DNA of 64,000 nt from Rutstroemia sp. NJR-2017a BVV2. Taxonomy: Eukaryota; Ascomycota; Leotiomycetes; Helotiales; Rutstroemiaceae. A model generated the notes under the pieces. The model saw only the letters and a list, made by a program, of their open reading frames with translations. It had not been told where the DNA came from and did not search any database. A program made the translations under genes and the position numbers. Shown piece by piece: positions 11,880 through 21,732 of this stretch (its first letter is position 1; every line of letters begins with the position of its first letter). Where the stretch lies: assembly GCA_002946415.1 (NCBI GenBank), contig NJPS01000046.1:1674001-1738000 (forward strand), written 5' to 3'.

Positions 11880-13603
11880 GCATTGTGCTGAAATGCATTA
11901 TTTCCTATCATCGTGTAACCTTATATACCATGACGACGGTCTGTAAAAAAAATAACATCGCCGAGAGCGGATGCACTACTGTTTGCATAGCATAGTAGGT
12001 GGACACATCATAGTTTCCACCTTGTTGCTTGGGAGGCGTTAAAAGGTCAGTCCACAATCTGTTGAAGGAAATAGAACACATCGCTGATGATGACCAGATA
12101 CCCTAAACTATTTGAACTTTTTTTCATGAGGAGTTGCTTGCGGGCTCTGTCGGTTTCATGGACAGCGCGGCGCAATACGTTCACAGCGAAAATCAACTAT
12201 ACGATTCTTGTGCATATTATGTTGAAGTTTGACAGCGTGTAATGATCTACGACCATGGGGCGGTATATCTCTTTTTTTATTCTCTTTTTCGGAGAAGAAA
12301 TTTCTTTTCTTCCTTTTCATTTCCTTTTCTTTCTGTCATGGTACAATTTTCTTACTTTGTTTCTGGACTTTTCCTTTTTCTACTTTTCGTCTTCGTCTCG
12401 TTGTCGCCCCCTCAATATACTCGTATCCAGTCTGTCCAATGTAAGATTACGCATCTTCGACCCAACGTCAAACTTTACCATTAATTCTACACCAAGCATA
12501 ACCCACCTTGTCAGATTCGAGGGTTATCGACCAGCCTACATACAAAGCGTTTACGCTTGGCTCGTTCATTCCCCCGCTGCATCGTTTAACTCTTCACCCA
12601 AAATTTGGTCTCACCCTTCGTCCTGCATCCACCACGCAACTAGCAGTCACGTTTACCCCAGCGTTACAAGTCCAGGATGGATCCTCTCTCTATCTTCGTG
12701 ATGTCGAAATGCTATGGGACTAACCACGAGATATTACCTCGAGGACGACAACTGCTTATAGCTCTCTCCACTGAGTAACTGCACTAACACGAAACACAAG
12801 TCTTCCAGCACCACTAACATCCACTCTTCAGAACTTTTCCCCATCCCTTCTCTCTCCCCTTTGCACACCCCCTAGCTAACCAGTAATCTTCCTGTAGGAT
12901 ATCTCCCTCCTCCCTGCCCCATTCTCGACCCCTTTCTCAACCCAAGATATCATATCAGCAACCTTTATTTCCTTTCCCTATCTATCCTATCTCCATCGGC
13001 ATCTTCCCAGAAACTATCGTGTGCTGTGAGCTATCTGCTACTTGAAATATGATACCCAACTGGCTCCCAGGCACCTGCTTGCCGTACGAAGCGAGTGAGT
13101 GGAAGAAGACCCTCCACCCCTTTCCATGCATTAGCTTGGATTCCATCTCCCTCGCCCCACGACCAAATATGGTTTCCGGACACTACTCATTTGGGCCAAA
13201 TACCGATATCATTACGCAGCAGATAGGGATGAATCGAAATAGCATGTTCTCCAACCCGTCAAAATGCACTGTATCCCAACGCAGCTATTATTCAGTCATC
13301 AGCCTTTCTTTTCCTAGAATTTACTTCATAATTTTACCCACCCTTCATCGACAAATAGCACAAAACACAAAGATATAAAAGTTCCACAAGATACCAAAGA
13401 GATAATTTAACATAAAACACAAAAAGTTAATCCCCGCTCCCATCGCCTTCCTTCCTACAACTGCAATAGCAACTTTATAAATTTTGATCAAGATTAAAAA
13501 ACACAGCACAAAAAACCCCTCAAATAAATAGCTTCTCCAGCTCCGTTCATCCTATTTCTTCCCTTCCACTTCATTGTTTCTCTCCAGCCCCCAAACATCT
13601 GAA
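11880..13603. other. convergent intergenic region, 1.7 kb
   Basis: 3' flanks of the F-box and AP-2 alpha genes. It contains a pyrimidine-rich stretch (about 12265-12400) that yields long hydrophobic-looking open frames on the plus strand; these look like composition artefacts. No domain, RNA gene or transposon is visible. Confidence 0.5.
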
Positions 13604-16600
13604 TCACATATACCGCTCCCCGCCATCCACAAGTATGTTCCCAAACACATCCGAGATCTCCCTTCTGGTGGGCGGCATCACGACTTCCGGTCTGGTGGAG
13701 AAACCTGCCGCGAGTCTATCCTCCATGAGCTTGATAAGAACGGGTGGTACACTTTCATCCGTTGCGCGGATAGTGAGACGGACCATCTGGGGTTTGCTTA
13801 TTAGTCATTTCTTTTTTTTAAAACAAAAGTACATTGCAAGTCAATGGACAAGCGGGGAAAGGAGAGACATACCTGAGTCCCATAATTTGGTTCCAACCTC
13901 AACAAACACCCAAACTTGCCTCCTTCACCCGAATGCAGCACGCTTGCCCCCACGAAATTCTTCTTATTCGGATCCACGCCGTCGAGAATGCCCCACCTGA
14001 ATCCATCGATCGTCCTCCTAATAAAATCATGATTGAATTCACGATCACCCGCTTTCCCGCCCTTCACCCCAAAGATGCGCTGAGCCTCCCGCGGCGCCCC
14101 CCCAATTTGCTTCCAACGCTTGAAGAAATCGTCTGCCGACAACTCAGCCGGATCCATGAATTTGTGGATGGTGACGGGGAGCTTCAAGGTCAATGCTTGC
14201 AAGGCACCAGCCAGGTAGCTGATACGAATAGTCGGGCTCTTCTCGAATACGCGTTTAGATTCAAACATGATCATTTGCTGAGACTGCGCGCCTTCGTGGA
14301 TGGTGCTTTCGGGTAGACCTTTGATTTCCCAAGATAGGTTCTCCTTTTCGCTTGGTTCGAGATCGAGAGTCGTGGTGAAGGAGCTGATGGATGTCGGGGC
14401 TTTGTTGGAGAAGTAGAGGATGACGCAGGCCATTTGTCCGCGGTATTCAGACCGCACTCCAATTTGGATTTGTCCATCTTCGTAGAGGACACCTTCGGCC
14501 TTGAGCAAAAGCTTGTTGTAGCCGATTTCCCAGTCGGGTGATAAATGGGCGGCACTTGCTAGGTTTTGGGGCTTCATAGTCTTGGCCTCGGCTGCTCCTG
14601 GGTCTAACATGTCCAAGCCAGCAAGATCGGAGCCGTTGCTGTGTCCATTAGTACCGTTAGCTGCTCCGTTGCTACCATTTGTACTGAAGGTACGTTTCAG
14701 ACCCGGGTTCTTAGTGACGGTGAAATCCTTTTCATTGGCGTTTGCGTCTTTGCCGCCTACAACCCATGTCCGCTTATCACTTGTACCTGCATGTTTTTGA
14801 TGGAGTCGTGAAAGTAAGGCCGATTGTCGCTCGGGGAAAGGTGGCATCTCATCGCACACAGTCCGTAAAAGATCATCCGTTGGTAAACTCGCCAGGGCCA
14901 GATATTCGCAAGCCCTCTGCTGAAGTTCAGAGTCTAGCGTGTGACTATATGCCTGGAAGACGTACATGAGTCGAGGCTTGATTTCCGGGAAAAGATTAAC
15001 AAATTTGATAAACGATGAGAGGATGATAGCTCTTGTGCTCGAAGAGGATCCTTGCAATTTGCCCTGTAAAGCAAGGTACTGTTCTATCGGGCTGCAGCCT
15101 TTGTCTTCTGCGATTAGATGGCCGAATTCCCCGAGAATGTATCCACCTATTTTCACAAGTGTCTCGTGACAATGGTCCGCTTTAACGTATTGCAAAATGT
15201 TTTGGGCGGCGTATACTTGAAGCTCTTCATTGTTTGTCACAATCTGAATGACTCGATGCCAAACTTCATCACTGACATGATCTCCAGCCATTGCAATCAG
15301 CCGTAAAGATATGTCAACATACCATTGGATGTCTGTTGCGTATTTCTCGGTCAAAATGGCAATTTTCAACACCATTTCTTCCCTGATTGCGAAGTCGGCA
15401 TTCTGGAGATATTGTAGGAGCTCTCCTACGATGGGCTGTGCGTTCGATTGATCGCACATGCTGTATAATAAATCAAGACCCTTCCTCCGCACACTGATAT
15501 CACGATCTTTTAATGATCCGACAATGATGGCCTGATGCTGTTTGATAGGATCCAAAACATCGGCTCGCGCTGCCAAATGTGTCATGGCTTCTAGACCAAG
15601 GTACCTTACATTAGTCTCCCGCGATTGAATGAATTTTCCGAGACGGGTTGAGATCTGCTTCATCAGATCTACCTCAGTGTCAAGATGAATGACGAGATTG
15701 ATTGCTTCGAACAAAACGGCGTTTTGCGCGTTGTTCTGCTGGACATTCTTGGGCATATCAGATGCATCATCCAGGATTTTCTGTACGGATTTTCGGATTA
15801 AGTCTCTGACATGTACATCATCTACGCAGCATTAGCAAACATCTATGTCACTTTATGGGATCATGCCATACCTGAAGCCGGATAGTATTGCAATAACCTT
15901 AATAGCTTGACTTGTAGCCATGGGCAGGGCACTCTGTAGTAAAGATAGTCCTGGCTATACTCCTGGTCCACTACTATTCTCTTAATTCTTGCTGCAGCTT
16001 TCACATAGCACCCTTTGTATTGTTCCAGGTCGTCCTGGGCAAGAGCCATCACAAGAGAAGTCACCGAGAGAGCTACCCCTACGTCGACATCGTCCATCAG
16101 AGATATAATTCTTTCTGCCCATTGCGGTTGCACGATATCCGGGTGTTTTCGATAGAGTCGGAGGAGAGTCAAAGCTGCTTTCTTCTTCACAAATGACTTG
16201 GACGTGCTAGAAAGTACATCAGCTCCCAATCTTAGCAACAAAGCGCGGCTAGCTTACGGTGATATTAGAAGCCTGTGGACTTCATCACTCAACGCCTCTC
16301 CCATTTCTCTACCACCAACATTTGCGATGGCGTGTAATGCTAAACAATTGTAGAGCTCATTGTGGTCCATCAAATCCTTCCGTATACTATTCACAACTAG
16401 ATGTATCAACTCATGCGATTCGTGAAGGAAAAGGGTCATCGCCAGGTATCCAATCTGCTTTTCTGAGTATTTATTGGCAGAAATCAGATTGACTGCTTCG
16501 AGATGGCCGAAATCGACGTTCCATCCTAAGATATATATGTACAGAAGCTAAAGAGGACATTCGTTAGGAGAGGAGATCGCTATATGGTCGGATGAAATAC

Positions 16601-16927
16601 CTTGCAGACGTATTTCTTCTTGTGATATCCATTCAGATTACCATCTGCCAGTCCCTGTTAGCTATTATCTCGGCCATGCTCATCAATATCTCGAACCTTT
16701 GAACTTTTGCCTGTTATGAGGAGCGAATGTCAGCCTTGCATACAACATTTGGGATGCGCAGCTGAGATGACCAACCTTATATTTGCCAGCTCCTTATTGA
16801 TTCTCTTTTCTTCCAACTCCCTTGCTCTTGCATTTCTGAGGTCTGCTATGAATTGTACAAGACCCCGCATGTTAGAGTTGTTGCTGGAGCTGCTACGGCT
16901 CAGGAAATTGCCTGCGGAGGACGCCAT
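13604..16927 (-). CDS. APL3: AP-2 adaptor complex subunit alpha
   Basis: Seven exons are predicted: 16776-16927, 16697-16710 (14 nt), 16601-16644, 16258-16547, 15872-16206, 13873-15821 and 13604-13786. They code for 988 residues, a normal length for alpha-adaptin. Every junction keeps phase. The spliced protein reads [18 protein letters not shown]...ELANIRQKFKDGN...[15 protein letters not shown]...[20 protein letters not shown], the conserved start of the adaptin trunk. The [15 protein letters not shown] and [18 protein letters not shown] blocks follow. After a Ser/Asn/Gly-rich hinge (about residues 680-730) come the beta-sandwich and platform of the appendage. The last exon holds the C-terminus ([14 protein letters not shown]...[12 protein letters not shown]). 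The protein would act at the plasma membrane in clathrin-mediated endocytosis, binding PIP2, cargo and accessory proteins. Confidence 0.93.
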
Positions 16928-17538
16928 GGTGAAGTCGTTCTGCGGTTGTCGTCTTTTGAAATTAAGTGCGCGCCTCCCCAATGGCAAAGTTGATTGAGAT
17001 CAAGCTCTGATGAATGTTTAACTCTGAACGGCGGACGACTGAGGGCTTTACCAATCCTGACCGTTCGTCTCTCCACACTGGACCCTGGGATCGTGTTGGC
17101 CAATTCGCTGGTTCTTTCGGAATGCGCTTATGGCGAATGGCTACAGAAACTTAGCCTTGTTCCTGACCCTCCATCCGCATGCTATCTTGGCGCAAGGGCC
17201 TCGTTTTCTTTCAATAGATGGCTGCAAAAGATGTCTGCCGTTGATCCTTCTTGGTGAGATTGAGATGTATATTTGGAATCTAGAATCGGAGCCATGGGAC
17301 TTTTAGTTCCGTCCTACGCGACAAAAAGGATACCATCCCATGGAAGGTTTGCAAGGATTAAGGATAGAGGTACAGGACAGCCGGGTCACGGTCTTGGCAA
17401 TAAGGCTCTACGAATTTTAGCCCAGCCTTGCCATTTGACTTCCACCATCAATAATCTCTAACGTCACCGAACATTGATAGCCTCATCAATTGAACTTCAA
17501 TTGAGATGGCCTAATCGTTCGTGTACTGGACACCAACG
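16928..17538. other. divergent promoter region, AP-2 alpha / NDUFAF5
   Basis: About 610 bp between two divergent housekeeping genes, so it probably holds both promoters. No other gene is seen. Confidence 0.55.
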
Positions 17539-18649
17539 ATGATGAAGTCTGCAGTACTACGCCCTTTCCTTTCTCGAACTGGAATAAGACCAAGAGTATG
17601 CATTTCGCGACATTATGCTGTACAGTCTCCAGGATCGCCTACATTACAAGTCTTCGATAGACATGTGAAGTTCCTACAAAAGGAACGAGCTGCTTTGGAC
17701 AAGGAGCAGAGCAGACAAACGGATTATCTAAAAGATGAAGTGGCTATGCGATTGTCGGAAAGGTTGCTTGTAGGCCGCTGCCGAATCAATTGAGATATTA
17801 GAGCTAAGGTTGTTGCAGGATATCAATCGCCATTTTAATCATGTCTTAGACCTTGGAGCAAATTCGTGTAATATTGCACGAGCTCTTACGCTTCCAGACC
17901 CTGATCCCGATCCTTCCAAGACCAGTTCTCCTCCACTTTCTTCTAGAATATCGCATCTCACAGCTGCCGATTCATCCAGGAATATGTTGTATCGCGACGA
18001 AGACCTACCCTTCAACAAGGAAATAAATCTGACCCGCGAGGTACTCGATGATGAAGAAAGAATACCTTACGAGGCGAATACCTTCGACGCCGTGCTTAGC
18101 TCTCTAAGCATGCATTGGATTAACGACCTTCCTTCACTTCTCGCACAAATCAACAATGTATTGAAGCCAGATGCACCGTTTATGGCTGCAATGTTTGGTG
18201 GTGACACTCTCTTCGAACTGCGCACTTCATTACAGCTGGCAGATACAGAACGAAGAGGAGGAGTATCTCCACACGTTTCACCTCTGGCAGATGTTCGAGA
18301 TATTGGTGGATTGTTGCAGAAAGCGGGGTTCAAGATGTTGACCGTGGATATCGATGATATCATCATTGATTTCCCAAGTACTTTTGCGTTAATGCAAGAC
18401 TTGCAACGTATGGGGGAGAGTAATGCAATATTGGGAAGAGAAGCTGGCGCCATCAAGAGGGACGTCCTCCTTGCCAATGAAGGAATATATAGAGAGCTAC
18501 ATGGCAACGAAGATGGTTCCATACCTGCAACATTCAGGATGATCTACATGATTGGCTGGAAAGAGGGGCCCAATCAAGCTCAACCATTGCCCAGAGGCAG
18601 TGGTGATATTAGTATCAAAGACATCCTAGGAGGTGGCGACGTCAGATAA
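17539..18649 (+). CDS. NDUFAF5: NDUFAF5-like complex I assembly factor (mitochondrial)
   Basis: Two exons are predicted, 17539-17769 and 17819-18649, with a 49-nt intron (GTAGGC...GCAG), coding for 353 residues. The N-terminus (MMKSAVLRPFLSRTGIRPRV) is basic, hydroxylated and lacks acidic residues, as expected of a mitochondrial presequence. A class I SAM-type methyltransferase fold follows: motif I VLDLGANSCNIAR is at about residue 87, and FDAVLSSLSMHWINDLP precedes the NDUFAF5 block FMAAMFGGDTLFELRTSLQLAD...GGVSPHVSPLADVRDIG. The human protein hydroxylates an arginine of NDUFS7 during early complex I assembly in the matrix; the same role is inferred here. Ser/Pro and Asp/Pro-rich residues (PDPDPDPSK) are inserted after motif I. 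It diverges from AP-2 alpha. Confidence 0.9.
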
Positions 18650-19326
18650 AGAATGACGATTAAATCATGAGATGCAAAGTACTGTACACATTAACTCCAA
18701 AGGACTCCTACTACATGACCTTGAAGCAGAATATTGTTAACTGCACAGTTGGCTTGATAGGTTTGGCGCAAGTGTGACAAACGAACGTGATGAAATTCAA
18801 TATGCGCTTCTGACTCAATGGAGCTTCAGTGTGACGATAGTCCAGGTTTATCAGCTTTACTCCGTCGGTATCGAATACGAGTTTGCTTACTGCCTCTCGA
18901 CGGTCTAGCGACAATTGAGGAGACGATGATTCATACCAGCCGGTACGAAGATAAATTCTCCGTTTATTTTCGGACCTGAGGATGAATGGCTACCGCCTGC
19001 CGGGGCGAGCGGTGTTAGTATTTGGAAGCATTACATGCCTATGGAAAGACGAACGACTTCACGACGCAGACCACATCTAAGCTACCGACATTCAGATTCT
19101 TCACAAGACTTCGTTTGCAAAATGTTACAACAATGAACTATTCATATTAGCCACAGTCTTGGGAAGTATGAATCTGATACACTGACTATTCGCCTAATCG
19201 TACAAGCCCCACACCATAGCACGACAAAAGTTTTCCATGTCTCTAGGGAGACAAAACAGAACAAAGCTCCTGGACCAATTGCATAACAGACATATGCGAT
19301 GGCAAGAAGGTCAAAAGAAAAAGCAA
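18650..19326. other. intergenic, no gene seen
   Basis: 3' flank of the NDUFAF5-like gene and 3' side of the tRNA gene. Only short, domainless open frames. Confidence 0.5.
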
Positions 19327-19437
19327 TGCGTTCGCCGGGAATCGAACCCGGGGCCCATCGACGCTGTATTATGTCTCCATTACTGGAGAGCAGTAATAGG
19401 ATGGCAACGATGGATTTTACCACTAAACCACAAACGC
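19327..19437 (-). tRNA. tRNA-Gly (anticodon GCC) with a 40-nt intron
   Basis: Read on the minus strand from 19437. The acceptor stem GCGTTTG pairs with CGAACGC (19328-19334), leaving discriminator A at 19327. The D-arm is GTTTAGTGGTAAAAT. The anticodon stem CATCG/CGATG encloses the loop TTGCCAT, with anticodon GCC at 19403-19405. The T-arm is CCGGG-TTCGATT-CCCGG (box B GGTTCGATTCC). The anticodon loop is interrupted one base 3' of the anticodon by a 40-nt intron at 19362-19401, the canonical 37/38 position for nuclear tRNA introns. The mature length is 71 nt before CCA addition, normal for tRNA-Gly. This gene is too short and structured for any ORF call. Confidence 0.93.
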
Positions 19438-19984
19438 TCACACGGACAGTTTCAATCAATTTTAAAACGGCTTGAGCTGCAAATACTTATATGTCTTTTT
19501 ATATCTCATGGGAAATGATCCCGTGAGTAGTGGTGCAGGGCATCGCCGTTGTATGTTGGCGACCGCCGCTTTACTCACTAAGTATAGCATATAGGGAGAA
19601 TAATTCAATCTAACCGAGTAATTTGGCTTTTATTCTCTCCTTGCAGCCAAGCACTCCATTACAAACAGTTGCTGGGCGCCTCAGCTGGAAGGAGGTTAAC
19701 CAACTGTTATTCAATAATCATACGCCTCTCTATTCACTAACATGATGGAAGTACAGTTTCCAATATACCAATTAAATGTTATTTATAGCTTTATATCTAT
19801 AACAGTTAGCATCCGTCCTCCTCCCTCGTCCTAATCAAACAAATATCTACGGAGGCAAGACAGGTATCCGAATCTCCAGCTTCCAGATATACTTCTTTCT
19901 ACACAACATTCAACATCCAGATTGGTCCTTACATCTAAATCACAAAGACTCATTTGAAGATCATTCTCATCGCGGTAAACAATT
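19438..19984. other. intergenic, divergent tRNA / membrane protein gene
   Basis: Upstream flank of both the tRNA gene (minus) and the small membrane protein gene (plus). AT-rich, with no coding signal. Confidence 0.5.
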
Positions 19985-20684
19985 ATGGCGTCCGTTCTTG
20001 CTGAACGACCTACCAAGACCGAAATACCTGCAGTTCTTGCCCCGAACGCCACATCTCGCCGAACACGCACCTCCAAACCCCTCCTCGCTATCCTAACTCT
20101 CCTCTCCCTCCCCGCCGCCATCTTCCTCCACCGTTGCCTCTACTACACACCCACCAGATCTCCTTCCTGGAATGACGACCTCGAGTGGCTTGATCTCTCC
20201 ACCCCAATTGAACCATTCGAGCCTCTCAAGCGCTACAGCCTCTCCTACGGCGGAGTCGCTTGCTGGCAGAACAACGGGGTATGGATCAAACATCTCACCT
20301 GTTGAGATATCTTCTCTAGGTGTCGACCGCTTTCAGGATTCGGATCGCGCGCTCGAACAGGCGGATGAGGACGCATTCTGCACGAGACTGCGCATGTACG
20401 GCGCGAGCTTCTGGGAGCTGCCGCCACGTTGGCCCGAGCACATCAACTGGTGTGAGATGATTGATATTTGTGTGAAGCCGACGAAGGAGGTGGGCTTCGA
20501 GGCGTGTTTTCCTTCGAGCGGTGGTGTGTGGATGCTCGATACGAGTCAGGGATGGGATGGGCTGTACCCGAAGAGTGCGGGCCTGCGAAACGCGCTTACG
20601 ATGGACGAGAGGTGCAACGTTATCAAAGATCTAGGTGGTCGTTTCTGTGAAGATATTCTGTTGTGCCTCAGCCAGTCGCTCTAG
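19985..20684 (+). CDS. small single-pass membrane protein, unknown function
   Basis: Two exons are predicted, 19985-20278 and 20337-20684, with a 58-nt intron (GTATGG...TTTCAG, phase 0), coding for 213 residues. The N-terminus is basic (TSRRTRTSK), then one hydrophobic segment LLAILTLLSLPAAIFL lies at about residues 33-48. The following about 160 residues contain seven or more Cys and many Trp (CWQNNG, FWELPPRWPEHINWCEM, DICVKP, FEACFP). This fits a type II membrane protein with a disulfide-bonded lumenal or extracellular part. I do not recognise the family. An alternative acceptor at 20319 would break the frame. The Cys-rich part could be mistaken for an effector, but the long cytosolic head argues against a cleaved signal peptide. 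Confidence 0.6.
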
Positions 20685-21123
20685 CCTGGTAAGCTCTAGG
20701 TTACTAGAGCAACTATGTTCTACAACTACCTACAAAAAGTACTTCTATTTTGTATGGTATTTTGCACGAGTTAGTTTCTGAGTTACCACCTCTCTATACA
20801 AATCCTTGGCTTACCACATCTCCCAGTACCTTCGGCAGATAATTCGACTACAAGCCACATGTGTGCTCCGCTAGATGTTACTTCCCGATTGTAGCTCTGC
20901 TGCCTATATGTATGGTTACACTTACTTCCTATTGGGTTTACAAAAGAACCGTACAGCTCGCTTACAAAAGTGCCATCACTTTGAAAACAAGACTGAGCCT
21001 TGAAGCCTTCTTGCAAACTTGACATTTATATTCTACTATTTTCATATCTTAATGCCATTCTAAAGTTCATTGACCTAGAACATGAACCGTCGTGTCACAG
21101 TCATCTAATTTTCTCCGCCAATT
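20685..21123. other. intergenic, no gene seen
   Basis: AT-rich spacer between the membrane protein gene and the Clr5-domain gene; only short open frames. Confidence 0.5.
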
Positions 21124-21684
21124 ATGAGCAAAGTTCCAGCACTCCTCCCGAGTCAAACTGGCATGTCAAACATTTCGACGTGCGAGCATTCCTCACAAGA
21201 ACGGGAGGCCCAGAGAGAGCGGTTTGTACAGCTATACATTGCTGAGTATAGAACTCTTTCAGAAGTAAAGTCAATCATGGCGTCCCAATATAACTTCAAC
21301 GCTACGTGAGTATCGCTGCAATCACATGCCTCTTAACCACAATAGAATCCTGACAAACATGCAGAGATCGGCAGTACAAGAGGAGGATTGCAGTATGGCA
21401 ACTCGATAAGAACATCAAGGATGGAGACATGAAGGTGATGCTTCGAAAGGAGCTAAAGCGAAAATGTGACGGAAAAGAAAGCGAATTCCACATACATGGA
21501 AAAGCTGTGCCGTCGCAAAAGATCAGGCGATTTGTACAAAGAAAGGGGGTTACGCCTGATGAGATTCTCCAGAAGCAGACGGGTAAGTGCCTGCATGTGA
21601 CATAGTTCAATGGCTGATACTTGCAATTATGAAGATAAACATGCAACCTATTCTACCCCGATCTCTTACCGACTCGAATATTGA
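21124..21684 (+). CDS. short Clr5-domain protein
   Basis: Three exons are predicted (21124-21305, 21365-21582, 21635-21684), coding for 149 residues. Introns are GTGAGT...GCAG and GTAAGT...GAAG, and both junctions keep phase. Residues about 31-85 (ERFVQLYIAEYRTLSEVKSI...FNATDRQYKRRIAVWQLDKN) match the Clr5 domain, a helix-turn-helix-like module at the N-terminus of many fungal proteins, probably DNA-binding. Most Clr5 proteins I know carry long C-terminal parts (ankyrin, TPR or disordered). This one stops about 65 residues after the domain and ends in a 16-residue third exon. It may be truncated, because its stop is only 48 bp from the end of the convergent broken gene. Confidence 0.7.
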
Positions 21685-21732
21685 ACGACTTCCAGCCAGG
21701 ATGGAATGTATCTACATGAGCACCAGTCAAAA

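Noticed and set aside
12229..12723. Plus-strand hydrophobic frames resembling a membrane protein
   Set aside because: They come from a T/C-rich tract; three overlapping frames all look hydrophobic, with no conserved motif and no splice support.
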